Shown one piece after another: positions 26,421 to 35,944 of a DNA stretch of 64,000 bases. Origin of the DNA: Bacillota bacterium (lineage in GTDB: Bacteria > Bacillota > Clostridia > Lachnospirales > Lachnospiraceae); NCBI GenBank assembly GCA_023407575.1, contig JAEYLX010000018.1, forward strand, positions 1 to 64,000, in the 5' to 3' direction. The position numbers were made by a program, and so were the translations under genes. The stretch's first letter is position 1. Every line of letters starts with the position of its first letter. Under the pieces are notes generated by a model. It had not been told where the DNA came from. It made no database searches and saw nothing but the letters and a program-made list of their open reading frames with translations.

Positions 26421-27458
26421 GTGATATGGCAAATCATAGTTACTACTGTATTGGGAAAGGAGGATGGTAGTATAATCCGATTGATTGATAATACCCTAAC
26501 CATTTTGGAAGATAATCTGCCATCCAAGGAAGATTTGCATGCTTTTTGCGACATGCTATTTACAATCGGTGTAGACATTGTGGAAATTCCTGTTGAGGTA
26601 TATAAGGTAATGGAGTATCTCCCGGAACATCAAAAATTCATCTTAAATATTGAGTATGTGGATGAGATGATAGAATATCCGGGCTTCTTCCGTTATGTTT
26701 GCCGCTATAAGGCGGAGGTAGATAAACTTATTTATGAACTTCAGCTCAATGATATACGAGAAATTGTTAAGCTTAGAACATTGCAAGGCGGAAGAGAATA
26801 TCGGGTTGTAGGGTTGGACGATCTTATGTGCTATGATTCCTATGAGAAGTTTCTGGAAGAAATACTGCATGGTCTTCCGAACAGCAGTGTAATATTTAAT
26901 CCTGAAAATACTTATGGCTGCGCTAGCGCCTTGGCAATGCAGTGGGCAGCATATTATGGTAATTATGTAACCACGAGCTTTGCCGGATGTAAGAACAATG
27001 CAGCAACAGAGGAAGTACTTATGGCACTGCGCTTAGCAATCCGTCATAAACCGAACCGAGATCTAACGATACTTCCTAGGCTAACAAAGCTATTTGAAGT
27101 ATTTACAGGTAAAAAGACAGGAAACAGAAAGCCAATCATAGGTAACAATATATTTCAGGTGGAAGCAGGTATCCATGTAGATGCAATTAAGAAAAATCCA
27201 GCCACCTATGAAGCTTATGATCCAAAGTTAGTCGGTAAATATACAGAGTTAATCATTGGGAAGCATTCCGGTACCAAGTCGATTGCTTTAAAAATGGAGG
27301 AGTTGGGGTTACCGGCTCTTGATAATTCAATTATTGATAAATTGCTTAAGATAATAAAAAATATTTGCACAGAAAATAGAAAAAGTCTTTCCGATGAGGA
27401 GTTCATTTATCTGGTGGAGGAGGTGTCAAGAAATGAAGGAAATGAAATACATCGTTGA
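26421..27458 (+). CDS. nifV(omega): Homocitrate synthase omega subunit (split NifV)
   Basis: Clostridial homocitrate synthase is encoded by two genes; this is the omega part, a degenerate half-barrel plus the C-terminal communication region. Recognisable stretches are IRLIDNTL near residue 20, FNPENTYGCASALAMQW, EAGIHVDAIKKNP and IGKHSGTKSIALKMEELG. Homocitrate is the organic ligand of FeMo-cofactor. The start is uncertain: GTG 26421 has almost no spacing to its ribosome site, while a perfect AGGAGG at 26458 is followed eight bases later by in-frame ATA, just before IRLIDNTL. The end overlaps the alpha gene by 26 bp. Confidence 0.88.
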   Translation: MIWQIIVTTVLGKEDGSIIRLIDNTLTILEDNLPSKEDLHAFCDMLFTIGVDIVEIPVEVYKVMEYLPEHQKFILNIEYVDEMIEYPGFFRYVCRYKAEVDKLIYELQLNDIREIVKLRTLQGGREYRVVGLDDLMCYDSYEKFLEEILHGLPNSSVIFNPENTYGCASALAMQWAAYYGNYVTTSFAGCKNNAATEEVLMALRLAIRHKPNRDLTILPRLTKLFEVFTGKKTGNRKPIIGNNIFQVEAGIHVDAIKKNPATYEAYDPKLVGKYTELIIGKHSGTKSIALKMEELGLPALDNSIIDKLLKIIKNICTENRKSLSDEEFIYLVEEVSRNEGNEIHR

Positions 27459-28239
27459 TACGACTCTTAGGGATGGGGAACAAAGTCCTGGAGTTGCACT
27501 GAGACCAGAGGATAAGCTAAAGATTGCACTATTGTTGGATGAAATCGGCGTTTATGAAATTGAAGCTGGCACACCAGTCTTAAGTGAGATGGAAGAAGAA
27601 AGTATTTACAACATTATTAAACATAAGCAAAAAGCTAAAATCTCTGTTTGGAGTCGAATGAATGTTAATGATGTAAAACGGTCCATCGCCTGCAAACCAG
27701 ATATCATACATATTGGCACACCGGTATCCTATGTACAGATTTATAGTAAACTAAAGAAGAACAAAACCTGGGTAATGAAAAATGTGTTACAATGCGTTGG
27801 CGCTGCTCTCCAGGAGGGCGTTGAAGTAACGGTAGGCCTTGAGGATGCATCTAGGTCGGATATTGGATTCATGTTAAGCTTAATAAAGGAACTTAAGACA
27901 GCAGGAGTCAGTACAATTAGAGTGGCGGATACGGTTGGAACCTTGACACCTACCAGGGCAAAAGAGTTAGTGGAGACCATCCGAGCCAATACGGATTTGA
28001 AAATTGAAATGCACGTTCACAATGATTTGGGCATGGCAGTTGCCAACTCTCTGATCGGTGCAAAGTCAGGTGCAGATTATATTGATTGTACCTTGTTCGG
28101 AATAGGGGAAAGAACGGGTAATTGTAATTTCTATGACTTTCTTCATGCCAGTGAACAGGTCTTTGCTTTTTCTATGAATAAGAAACAGGTAAGAAATATT
28201 GAACAATTAGTTTATCAGGAATTAAGTGGTGCACTTTAA
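27433..28239 (+). CDS. nifV(alpha): Homocitrate synthase alpha subunit (split NifV)
   Basis: The catalytic TIM-barrel half of homocitrate synthase, 268 residues. It has the entry motif VDTTLRDGEQSPGVA, the metal ligands MHVHNDLGMA, and FGIGERTGNC. It condenses acetyl-CoA with 2-oxoglutarate. It lacks the long C-terminal domain of one-piece NifV, which is supplied by the omega protein just upstream; the two genes overlap and are surely co-translated. ATG 27433 follows GGAGG by about ten bases; ATG 27442 is an alternative. It is the last recognisable nif gene in the window. Confidence 0.92.
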   Translation: MKEMKYIVDTTLRDGEQSPGVALRPEDKLKIALLLDEIGVYEIEAGTPVLSEMEEESIYNIIKHKQKAKISVWSRMNVNDVKRSIACKPDIIHIGTPVSYVQIYSKLKKNKTWVMKNVLQCVGAALQEGVEVTVGLEDASRSDIGFMLSLIKELKTAGVSTIRVADTVGTLTPTRAKELVETIRANTDLKIEMHVHNDLGMAVANSLIGAKSGADYIDCTLFGIGERTGNCNFYDFLHASEQVFAFSMNKKQVRNIEQLVYQELSGAL

Positions 28240-28384
28240 TAGTGAGTAAAAATAACTTATAATATTCAAACTAATAATATCAACTACGAAACGAATTGAG
28301 TAGCTCCCTCTGACATTGACAAGCATATCAATGCTTTTGTTAGCATATGATGTGCTAAGGAAACAGTGTAAGGGGGATTTATTT

Positions 28385-29068
28385 ATGCCAAGTAACGGTG
28401 TTGTCATCAAAGAGAGAACCTTAGAACAGGATTTATACTATAAAAATACGAAGGTAATGCATTATAGCATAAAATATCCACATTTTATCTCCGATACCTA
28501 TCATACGCTTGCTAATAAATTAAATAGTTACTATAGAACCAAGGCAGTAATGTATCAAAGAACCAATATTATGCAGCTATATCAGGAAGCCATGGTGGAT
28601 TATGAATATTCTATTGCCAATGATTTTCCTGTTCATGAATATGAGGCTGTTACTGAATATACGGTAACATATAATGAGAATTGTATGCTTAGCCTATATT
28701 TTGATCAGTATGAATATACCGGCGGTGCTCACGGAAATACAGTTCGTACCTCAGATACCTGGAATTTAGCACAAAGCAAACACGCAGAACTATCAGATTT
28801 TTTTCCGGGAAAAAGCAACTATAAAGAATTTATTATAGAGAGTATTATTAACCAGATAAAGCAGCAAGTTAAGGAAAATACCACAATGGTTTTTGATGAT
28901 TATCCAAAGCTTGTAGCGGAGAACTTTAAACCAAATAATTTTTATTTGTCAAAAGAAGGTGTGGTAATTTATTTTCAGCAATATGACATTGCACCTTATG
29001 CATCAGGAATTCTCACTTTCGTAATTCCCTACGGACCAGGTGGAGCTACAGAACCACAATGTCCATAG
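28385..29068 (+). CDS. DUF4163/DUF3298-type protein
   Basis: A 227-residue protein of the family found in the extracellular part of RsiV and in PdaC-like proteins. Landmarks are HYSIKYPHF near the start, then the second domain with YTGGAHGN and the C-terminal LYLS-type strand followed by DIAPYASGILTFVIPY. Unlike usual members it has no signal peptide or membrane helix at ATG 28385, so it may be cytosolic or its export signal is missing. A strong AAGGGGG site supports this start. It stands alone, 145 bp after nifV. Confidence 0.7.
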   Translation: MPSNGVVIKERTLEQDLYYKNTKVMHYSIKYPHFISDTYHTLANKLNSYYRTKAVMYQRTNIMQLYQEAMVDYEYSIANDFPVHEYEAVTEYTVTYNENCMLSLYFDQYEYTGGAHGNTVRTSDTWNLAQSKHAELSDFFPGKSNYKEFIIESIINQIKQQVKENTTMVFDDYPKLVAENFKPNNFYLSKEGVVIYFQQYDIAPYASGILTFVIPYGPGGATEPQCP

Positions 29069-29109
29069 TTATTAATTTAGCAAAACATAAAAAAGAGATA
29101 TTAGGTATA

Positions 29110-29190
29110 AAAATAGCACCCCTGCTTATGTAATGAATCCAGGGCTTAGATAAAATCTAATCTTAGGAGCTCACCAAAGCAGGAGTGCTA
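29110..29190 (-). terminator. Terminator of the small minus-strand gene
   Basis: TAGCACCCCTGCTT (from 29114) and AAGCAGGAGTGCTA (to 29190) pair over 14 positions with one mismatch; a smaller hairpin TTAGAT/ATCTAA sits in the loop. Read on the minus strand the stem is followed by a T-run. Confidence 0.65.
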
Positions 29191-29211
29191 CTTCGTGTTC
29201 AATTAAAATAA

Positions 29212-29376
29212 TTATTCACCACCTGGGCCGCTGCGGCTAGGACCTTTGTCCGGAACCTGAGCATGAGTATCCTTCATGGAACCACTGCTCTTGTTGCTGC
29301 TGGACGTAGTACTTTTATTGCTACTAGTCGTGGTGTTCTTGCTATTCTTGTAATTGTTGTCTTTGTTCTTTGCCAT
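29212..29376 (-). CDS. Small Ser/Thr/Asn/Lys-rich protein, function unknown
   Basis: A 54-residue protein from ATG 29376 with AGGAGAT a few bases upstream on the minus strand. The first 30 residues are almost only Asn, Lys, Ser and Thr; the end is SMKDTHAQVPDKGPSRSG followed by PGGE. It is followed by its own terminator, which supports expression. Size and composition resemble small spore-associated or cargo-less basic proteins, but no SASP motif is present. Function is unknown. Confidence 0.55.
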   Translation of the reverse strand: MAKNKDNNYKNSKNTTTSSNKSTTSSSNKSSGSMKDTHAQVPDKGPSRSGPGGE

Positions 29377-29503
29377 AATGATCTCCTTTCTGAGATTTTC
29401 AACTATATTATTTCAAGAAAGGAAAAATTTATTCAATTTTATAACTTTTTTAAGAATATTTTTATGGCTGAACAGTTACTCTTTCAAACCTTTAAAAACT
29501 GTA

Positions 29504-30601
29504 TTAGATGGTAAGACTACCCATATTTAAACCATTGATGGCTTTTTCATTCTTTTCAATATCATATTTTGCTTTGATTTCTTCATAAAGAGCATTGAAT
29601 TGTGTATTTTCTTCTGTAGTAATTGCACTCTCAACAGCAGTATCATAGCTTTCGCTGGAGTCATTATCTTTCATACGAACAATATAATAGCCAGTTTCGT
29701 CTTCATAGATTTCGCTTACAGCATCGTTTTCCATGCCCATCATCATTTTCTCAAAATCCTCGGAGAAGGTTGTACCACTTTCCAGGAAGTTAGTGTCTTT
29801 ATAAGTTAATTCTTCTTCATCATCAGCGATTAAGGTTGACCAATCTTCGGTAGTTTTTGCTGCTTCATATACTCCATTAATCTTGTCATATGCTGCAGTT
29901 TTCTCTTCGTCAGACAGGGCAACGGTATTGCCTTCCTCATCTGTAGTCTGTGTAGAGATATATAAGTATTCGATATCATATTGTCTGTATTCATCATAAT
30001 TAATTCCAGCCTTAATAGCAGCATCATCAATGTCAAAGGCATCAATCTTATCCTGACGATAACGAGCACCTAAGGTTGCTTTACTAAGAACATCAGTTAA
30101 GTATTTCTCAGTAAAATGATTTTTCTTGATTACAGATTCAGTAAGCTGGCTGTCCAATAATGTAGTAACATTAGTGCTTATGGTTTCTTTTTCTTCCTCT
30201 GTTAAAGTATAATCCGCTGAAACAGCTTCTTTGTAAAGAATTTCTGTACTGATTGAAGAATCAATTGCTGCTTGTTTTGCCTGTTCACGAACAGTAGTGC
30301 CATTTTCATCAAAGGACATGTCCCAGTATGCGCCACCGCCACCAAACATCTGATCATAGTAATCATATTCTGATTCTATGTTGTAGAAATAGTAAGCTAA
30401 ATCACTTAATTGATATTTATCATTGTTGATTTTAAAAAGAGTGCTCTCATAGAGCTGATCAAACAATAGACCGCCTACTAGAGCGACTACTAAAATCGCA
30501 GCAGTAATAATCCATGGTTTTGATATTTTAGTAATGGGCTTTTGCTGAATGAGCCTGTCCACCTTAACTTTTTTAACTTTCAATTTTTTAGAATTGTTCA
30601 C
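29504..30601 (-). CDS. Membrane-anchored SurA/PpiC-like foldase
   Basis: A 365-residue protein starting at GTG 30601 with GGAGG about ten bases upstream. A Lys-rich cytosolic head is followed by one membrane helix (residues 30-48); the rest is extracytoplasmic, acidic and helical. A SurA N-terminal-like region (about 60-200) leads to a parvulin-like C-terminal region (DTNFLESGTTFSEDFEKMM, ETGYYIVRMKDN). Such proteins assist folding of exported proteins. The parvulin domain is divergent, so catalysis of proline isomerisation is uncertain. Confidence 0.65.
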   Translation of the reverse strand: MNNSKKLKVKKVKVDRLIQQKPITKISKPWIITAAILVVALVGGLLFDQLYESTLFKINNDKYQLSDLAYYFYNIESEYDYYDQMFGGGGAYWDMSFDENGTTVREQAKQAAIDSSISTEILYKEAVSADYTLTEEEKETISTNVTTLLDSQLTESVIKKNHFTEKYLTDVLSKATLGARYRQDKIDAFDIDDAAIKAGINYDEYRQYDIEYLYISTQTTDEEGNTVALSDEEKTAAYDKINGVYEAAKTTEDWSTLIADDEEELTYKDTNFLESGTTFSEDFEKMMMGMENDAVSEIYEDETGYYIVRMKDNDSSESYDTAVESAITTEENTQFNALYEEIKAKYDIEKNEKAINGLNMGSLTI

Positions 30602-30747
30602 CTTTTTGCTACCTCCATAATATTCTCATAGAGTTAATTTTAATCATTTTATAGTATAAGTCAATACATTCATAATAACTTCACAAAGTTATTATTGGGC
30701 AAAATAGGAAATCGTTATGAAATCATGAATTTAATGCCATTCTAATT

Positions 30748-30775
30748 TGAATTGTGGACAAACTATGATATAATA
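30748..30775 (+). promoter_or_regulatory. Promoter of the MoxR operon
   Basis: TTGAAT 30748-30753, 16-bp spacer, TATAAT 30770-30775, about 35 bp before the MoxR-type ATPase start and downstream of the divergent foldase gene. Confidence 0.6.
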
Positions 30776-30810
30776 CAAAAGATATTACAAAGATAGGAAG
30801 GGTGTTACAG

Positions 30811-31767
30811 ATGATTCCAATGAACGGGAAAGCTTTACAGGCTATGGACGAGGTAAATAAGGTTGTAATCGGTAAACGAACGATAATAGGGAAAGTGCTT
30901 ACGGCAATCTTAGCCAAAGGCCATATTCTACTGGAGGATAATCCCGGAGTAGGTAAAACAACATTGGCATTGGCATTTTCTAAGGCCATGGCCCTTGAGC
31001 ATCATAGACTACAGTTTACACCGGATGTGTTACCAACCGATGTGGTTGGATATCACCTTTTGGGTAAAGATGGTGAGAGTCAGCAGTATAAACCAGGTGC
31101 AATTATGTGTAACCTTTTTTTGGCAGATGAGATCAATCGTACCTCTTCTAAAACACAATCTGCTCTCCTGGAGGTTATGGAAGAAGGAAAAGTAACGGTG
31201 GACAGTATTACCAGGGAGGTTCCTAAGCCTTTCGTGGTTATGGCAACACAGAATCCGATTGGTTCTGTTGGAACACAGATGCTACCAGAATCACAGTTAG
31301 ATCGTTTTATGGTTAAGTTATCCATGGGATATCCGGATATAAAAAGTGAAATTGGTATTTTAAAAGAACGACAAAAAAGCAATCCAATGGAAAAGATAAT
31401 GCAAGTCGTTGATAAAGATGAATTACTGATGATGCAAAATATGGTGGAGGATGTATATGTTCATGACTCCATTTATGAATATATCACTTTGTTAGTCCAA
31501 CAAACGAGAGAGAACTCATTAATTGATCTAGGAGTTAGTCCAAGAGGTTCTTTAGCTATTATGAATATGGTAAAAGCTACTGCTTTTTTAAGTAAAAGAG
31601 ATTATGTGGTGCCCAGTGATGTACAGTATGTTTTTAAAGATGTAACAGCACATCGTATTTTATTAAAACCGAAAGCAAGAATTAATAACGTTACGGTCGA
31701 GAATCTCCTAGACGATATCCTTCGTGTAGTACGTGCACCTCGTATCATAACAAGGGAAACCTACTAA
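30811..31767 (+). CDS. MoxR-family AAA+ ATPase
   Basis: A 318-residue AAA+ ATPase of the MoxR family, a chaperone-like enzyme. Walker A is NPGVGKTT (about residues 44-51), Walker B LFLADEINR, sensor 1 ATQNP, and arginine-finger region ESQLDRFM. It precedes a DUF58 protein and a transglutaminase-like membrane protein, the standard MoxR-DUF58-TgpA trio, whose job is poorly known but tied to the envelope. ATG 30811 is ten bases after AGGAAGG; a GTG at 30802 is too close to that site. Confidence 0.9.
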   Translation: MIPMNGKALQAMDEVNKVVIGKRTIIGKVLTAILAKGHILLEDNPGVGKTTLALAFSKAMALEHHRLQFTPDVLPTDVVGYHLLGKDGESQQYKPGAIMCNLFLADEINRTSSKTQSALLEVMEEGKVTVDSITREVPKPFVVMATQNPIGSVGTQMLPESQLDRFMVKLSMGYPDIKSEIGILKERQKSNPMEKIMQVVDKDELLMMQNMVEDVYVHDSIYEYITLLVQQTRENSLIDLGVSPRGSLAIMNMVKATAFLSKRDYVVPSDVQYVFKDVTAHRILLKPKARINNVTVENLLDDILRVVRAPRIITRETY

Positions 31768-31782
31768 ACGAAAGGAACGGTT

Positions 31783-33015
31783 ATGCCTATGCTCTGGAGA
31801 CAATTGCGATACCTGCTTTTGTTAATAGTAGTCGGATTACTAACTATTTTGTATTATACTTATTATATGGGAGTTGTTTTTTTTACAGCTCTTGCATTAC
31901 CGTTTATCATGTTTGGAATTCTAAGCTATCTATATGGTAGGTTAAGAGTAGGATTAGTAACTACAGCTCATATTGTTAATAAAGGTGAACGAGTACCCAT
32001 CACGCTATTAATTCACAATCCAAGTGTTTTTCCAATCACAAACATGAAAATATATATTACTTATAGTAATGGTTACTCAAAAGAAAAGCATACGAAGGAA
32101 TTCTATCTTTCAGTTAATGGAAGATCGAAAACGAATGTGGTGTTTCACCTCTACTCGGAATATGCAGGCAATTTAATTATTAGTATTAAAAGTATTAAGA
32201 TCTATGATTATTTAAAGTTATTTTCTTTGAGAAAGAAATCAAGAGGAGAAATAAGAGCAGCTGTTTTACCCCGTTATTATGAGCTTGCAGATGACATAGA
32301 TTTAAGCCGCAATACAATTGTAACGGATAGCGATCAATATTCTACCAAAAAAAGTGGTGATGATCCATCTGAAGTATTTGCCATTCGTGAATATCGCGAA
32401 GGAGATCGCTTACAAAGAATTCATTGGAAGTTAAGCACCAAGCAGGGGCAATTAATGATTAAGGAATTCAGCGATCCAATTAATTGTTCTGTGCTGATCT
32501 TACTTGATTTAAATACCCCCAAAGGCAAGAATCCACTTTCCTATATGGATGCTTTATTAGAAACTGCCATTTCTATGTCATATACGTTTATTCGTAGAGG
32601 GCAGCTTCATTATTTTAGCTGGTATGATAGACAGCAGGAACGATGCCATAGAGTACGAGTAGGGGAGGAGAATGACCTATTTGAAGCGGTGGATGGGTTG
32701 CTGCAAGCATTACCATATGAAGCATCTCTGGATGCTTTAAATTCATATATGGCTCAATTTCCTAAAGAAAATTATACTGATCTCTACTATATCAGCGGAG
32801 ATTTGAAGAGTGAAAACATGACAGCACTTTCCGTATTCAGAGCACAGACCAGGCAGGTTATTCACGTAAATACGAATCAGGATCAAGAAAATGAGAATGG
32901 ATTGCCAATGGAAATTCATGATAAGTTAAGTGAATTAGGATTACGTTTATGGTCTGTAGATGCTGTATGTGGAAATGATGATATGGAAAAACAAATACAA
33001 TTTAAAACGGCCTAA
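31783..33015 (+). CDS. DUF58 (vWA-type) membrane protein
   Basis: A 410-residue protein with two N-terminal membrane helices (about 9-55), a beta-rich stretch and the DUF58 core: FAIREYREGDRLQRIHWKLS near residue 205 and a DxS-like strand (VLILLDLN). DUF58 proteins have a von Willebrand A-type fold and are partners of MoxR ATPases. It lies 15 bp after the ATPase gene. The exact target of the pair is unknown. Confidence 0.87.
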   Translation: MPMLWRQLRYLLLLIVVGLLTILYYTYYMGVVFFTALALPFIMFGILSYLYGRLRVGLVTTAHIVNKGERVPITLLIHNPSVFPITNMKIYITYSNGYSKEKHTKEFYLSVNGRSKTNVVFHLYSEYAGNLIISIKSIKIYDYLKLFSLRKKSRGEIRAAVLPRYYELADDIDLSRNTIVTDSDQYSTKKSGDDPSEVFAIREYREGDRLQRIHWKLSTKQGQLMIKEFSDPINCSVLILLDLNTPKGKNPLSYMDALLETAISMSYTFIRRGQLHYFSWYDRQQERCHRVRVGEENDLFEAVDGLLQALPYEASLDALNSYMAQFPKENYTDLYYISGDLKSENMTALSVFRAQTRQVIHVNTNQDQENENGLPMEIHDKLSELGLRLWSVDAVCGNDDMEKQIQFKTA

Positions 33016-33111
33016 ATCATAATGACAATTAATTAACAATTATATTAACATAGGGTAAACTGTTTAGTTAGAAGGTAATAGGAAGATTTTAATAGAACTG
33101 GTGGTGAAGGA

Positions 33112-35697
33112 ATGAGCAAGCAGCAAAAAGATGGACTTTTCATGGAGTCTGCTGTCTACATGACGGATGAACGAAAACCGGGATTCCCGATTCAGGCACG
33201 CATTGTACAATTTTTAGCTATTTTGATAGGTAGCTGGTGTTTTATAGGAGTCTTTAATTATAGCATTGGTCTACCAGTAAGGCAGCTATTTGTAGATGTA
33301 GCAATCTTGATTTCATCGATTATCACCTTTATTTTATGTGTGTTTCCAGGAATGAACCTAGTAAAACTGTTTTTTGGTGGAGGAATATATGGACTCTATC
33401 TATTCAGCGAATTAGATAGCTTAAAGAATGGGTTTTATATTTTAGAAAACAACTTGCTGGAACGATTATCTGTTTACTACGGCTTTGATGCTATTCAGTA
33501 TATTGCAAATTATATGACTGCCGGAGAGGATTGTACCAGGCTATTAATTATGATTACGATTCCTATGGTTGCCTGTTTATCCATTGCGATAGTGAGAAAT
33601 AAAGCAGCTTTAATAGCTGGCATCCTTCTATTTCTGCCCATAACCTTATGCTTTGCAATGGGGTTAATCCCCCCAGAGCATTTTCTAATTGCTTATTTAG
33701 CAGTAACGCTTTATATATCGCATTCCAGTTTTCATACGAATAAGGTTTATAACAATGACCAAAAGCAACTGTTGCATCGTATTAATAGCAGTGCTGCCCT
33801 TTGGTTATGTGTAATAAGTCTGGTGGCATTCTTCATGATAAGAATTCTGCTGCCAAAGGATCAAGAGAGAGCAGAACAGCAAATAAAGAATACAAGAGAT
33901 CAAATTCAGACAGCTATGATGAATTTTTCAATTGAAGATGTAACGGATAGAATGTCTGATTTAAAAATATTACCCAAGAAGTATTCAAGTGGTGGGTTAA
34001 GTGGTGGAAAATTAGGAACCCAAGGAAAAATAAGATACGATTATGAAGAGCAATTAAAAATCACAGCACCCTTAAGTGCAATAGAATATGGAGTGTATTT
34101 AAAAGGGTATGCTGGAGTTATATACACAGGAAATAGCTGGGAGAGTTATCAGACCGGCATGGATAGTATTTGTACATCAGTAATGAATCAATTGCCCAAG
34201 GATACGTTTTCCCCCTATAATCAAGTGAGCCAACTATTTTCGGTAAGCAAGTCATCTCAACTGTATATTACTGATGCATTTAACAATGGATTTGCTGGCA
34301 GCCTGATGATAATGCCCTTTACAAATTATAAGATGTCAGTGGAATATAACGGAGCGAATGAGGACTATATGTATCTTCCATATTTTACTGACTTAAGTAT
34401 GAATAATAATATTAAGTATGTAAAGGATTTATATACTGAGGTAAAGGGAAATCAAAAGGTATATGATGTACAATTCTACAATATGGCAAATCTTTATGAA
34501 ATGTACCTTCAATATCCGGAGAAGGTGGATTTGTTGGAAAGTCTTGGTTCAGGATTAAATGGGTATGGTCTGTATGAGGGCATATACCGAGATTTTGTAT
34601 ATCAAGCATATACGGTTCTCCCAGAAGAAGGTCTTGATATGCTAAGGAACGAATTTTCTCCGCAATGGATGGAGCATCCATCAAACTCGGAGAAGATGGA
34701 TAAGATTTTATATGTTAAAGATTATTTAGATCAAAATACAAGCTACTCACTTGCGCCGGGGAAACTCCCCAAAGGAAAGGATTTTGTAGAGTATTTTCTA
34801 TACGAAAATAAAATTGGATACTGTGCTCATTATGCCTCTGCAGCAACGCTAATTCTACGTACAATGGGAATCCCGGCAAGGTATATAGAGGGTTATGCTG
34901 TGGGTCCTGAAGATGTAATAAATAGTGCTAAGGAAGAGGAAGTAGAGGAACTTTCAGTTTCTTCTACAGAAGCTTCAAAAGAGGTAACCGTATCAGTGTT
35001 GGATTCTAATGCTCATGCATGGGTCGAAATATATTTTGATGGTGTTGGTTGGATTCCAATGGATTTTACTCCCGCATTAGGTCCTAACTTTGGAACACTG
35101 GGAGAAGGAGAGGAGGTAAATCCAACTCCTACCACTACGCCGACCGTAAAACCAACTGCTAAACCGACGCCCACAACGCTTCCAAAGAATGAAACACCTA
35201 CACAGATACCACCCAAACAGAATACTCCTGACCAGCCGGATATTCAGAATAAATCTGGTGTATATGCGGCTGTGATTAATGTGTTAAAGGTATTGTTAGG
35301 GGTAGCAAGTGCAACACTTCTGATAATAATTATTTTTTACGTGTATCGTAAAAATAAATTAAATAAATTATGGAACCAAAACGTAAAAGCTATCGTCTTA
35401 TTTACAAGGATGGAAAAGATTCTAATGGCTTGCCATGCCCTTGGGGAAAAAAGGAATCGACTGGAGGATAATGAAGAGTTTGTAAAACAGAATTGTCCTT
35501 ATGTAGAGGAAGAGGAATTCTCCTATTGTATGGAGGTTGTCAGAAGGGCTAGATTTGGTAAAGACAGGATATCTGCTACGGAACTGGCATTGGTCGAACA
35601 GCAGCACCTGAAGCTTTATGAGTCAGTATTCCGGGATCTTTCACTTGTAAAAAAACTATTCTTGATATTGCAGTTAGCACCTGATATTATAGCATGA
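33112..35697 (+). CDS. TgpA-like transglutaminase-domain membrane protein
   Basis: An 861-residue protein with six or so N-terminal membrane helices (residues 25-250), an extracytoplasmic part with a transglutaminase-like domain and a further helix near 730. The triad is Cys571 (GYCAHYASA), His635 (NAHAWVEIYF) and Asp651 (MDFTP). A Pro/Thr-rich linker (PTPTTTPTVKPTAKPTPTT type) separates the domain from the last helix, followed by a cytosolic DUF4129-like tail. It completes the MoxR-DUF58-TgpA operon. Whether it crosslinks, cleaves or modifies wall or surface proteins is not known. Confidence 0.85.
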   Translation: MSKQQKDGLFMESAVYMTDERKPGFPIQARIVQFLAILIGSWCFIGVFNYSIGLPVRQLFVDVAILISSIITFILCVFPGMNLVKLFFGGGIYGLYLFSELDSLKNGFYILENNLLERLSVYYGFDAIQYIANYMTAGEDCTRLLIMITIPMVACLSIAIVRNKAALIAGILLFLPITLCFAMGLIPPEHFLIAYLAVTLYISHSSFHTNKVYNNDQKQLLHRINSSAALWLCVISLVAFFMIRILLPKDQERAEQQIKNTRDQIQTAMMNFSIEDVTDRMSDLKILPKKYSSGGLSGGKLGTQGKIRYDYEEQLKITAPLSAIEYGVYLKGYAGVIYTGNSWESYQTGMDSICTSVMNQLPKDTFSPYNQVSQLFSVSKSSQLYITDAFNNGFAGSLMIMPFTNYKMSVEYNGANEDYMYLPYFTDLSMNNNIKYVKDLYTEVKGNQKVYDVQFYNMANLYEMYLQYPEKVDLLESLGSGLNGYGLYEGIYRDFVYQAYTVLPEEGLDMLRNEFSPQWMEHPSNSEKMDKILYVKDYLDQNTSYSLAPGKLPKGKDFVEYFLYENKIGYCAHYASAATLILRTMGIPARYIEGYAVGPEDVINSAKEEEVEELSVSSTEASKEVTVSVLDSNAHAWVEIYFDGVGWIPMDFTPALGPNFGTLGEGEEVNPTPTTTPTVKPTAKPTPTTLPKNETPTQIPPKQNTPDQPDIQNKSGVYAAVINVLKVLLGVASATLLIIIIFYVYRKNKLNKLWNQNVKAIVLFTRMEKILMACHALGEKRNRLEDNEEFVKQNCPYVEEEEFSYCMEVVRRARFGKDRISATELALVEQQHLKLYESVFRDLSLVKKLFLILQLAPDIIA

Positions 35698-35723
35698 AAA
35701 ACATCTTCATGATTAATGAAAGC

Positions 35724-35802
35724 GGAATGAGGTATTGCAAGCACGTTTGCAAATGCCGATTGGAGCAACAAGATCATGAACGTGTCTTTGTTCATGATTT
35801 GT
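35724..35802 (+). repeat. Two-hairpin dispersed element, copy 2
   Basis: Second copy of the element at 609-687. Here the distal hairpin is a perfect 9-bp stem (ATCATGAAC / GTTCATGAT) around an eight-base loop. It lies directly after the transglutaminase-like gene and about 140 bp before the AI-2E-family gene, so it could end one unit or lead the next. Confidence 0.55.
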
Positions 35803-35944
35803 GATTGAACGTGGTATTAGCGAAATATAATAGAATAGTATATTCACAGTAGTAAATGAATAGTTGTGAAGAGGATGATACAAGTTGGAGGTAAAGCAGT
35901 GTTAAAATAATACTGCCTATTTGAAAGGAGACGATTCCACCCGG

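Noticed and set aside
26425..26469. 14-codon leader peptide before nifV omega
   Set aside because: It has a good ribosome site but is too short to support as a gene; mentioned only as part of the start-site question.
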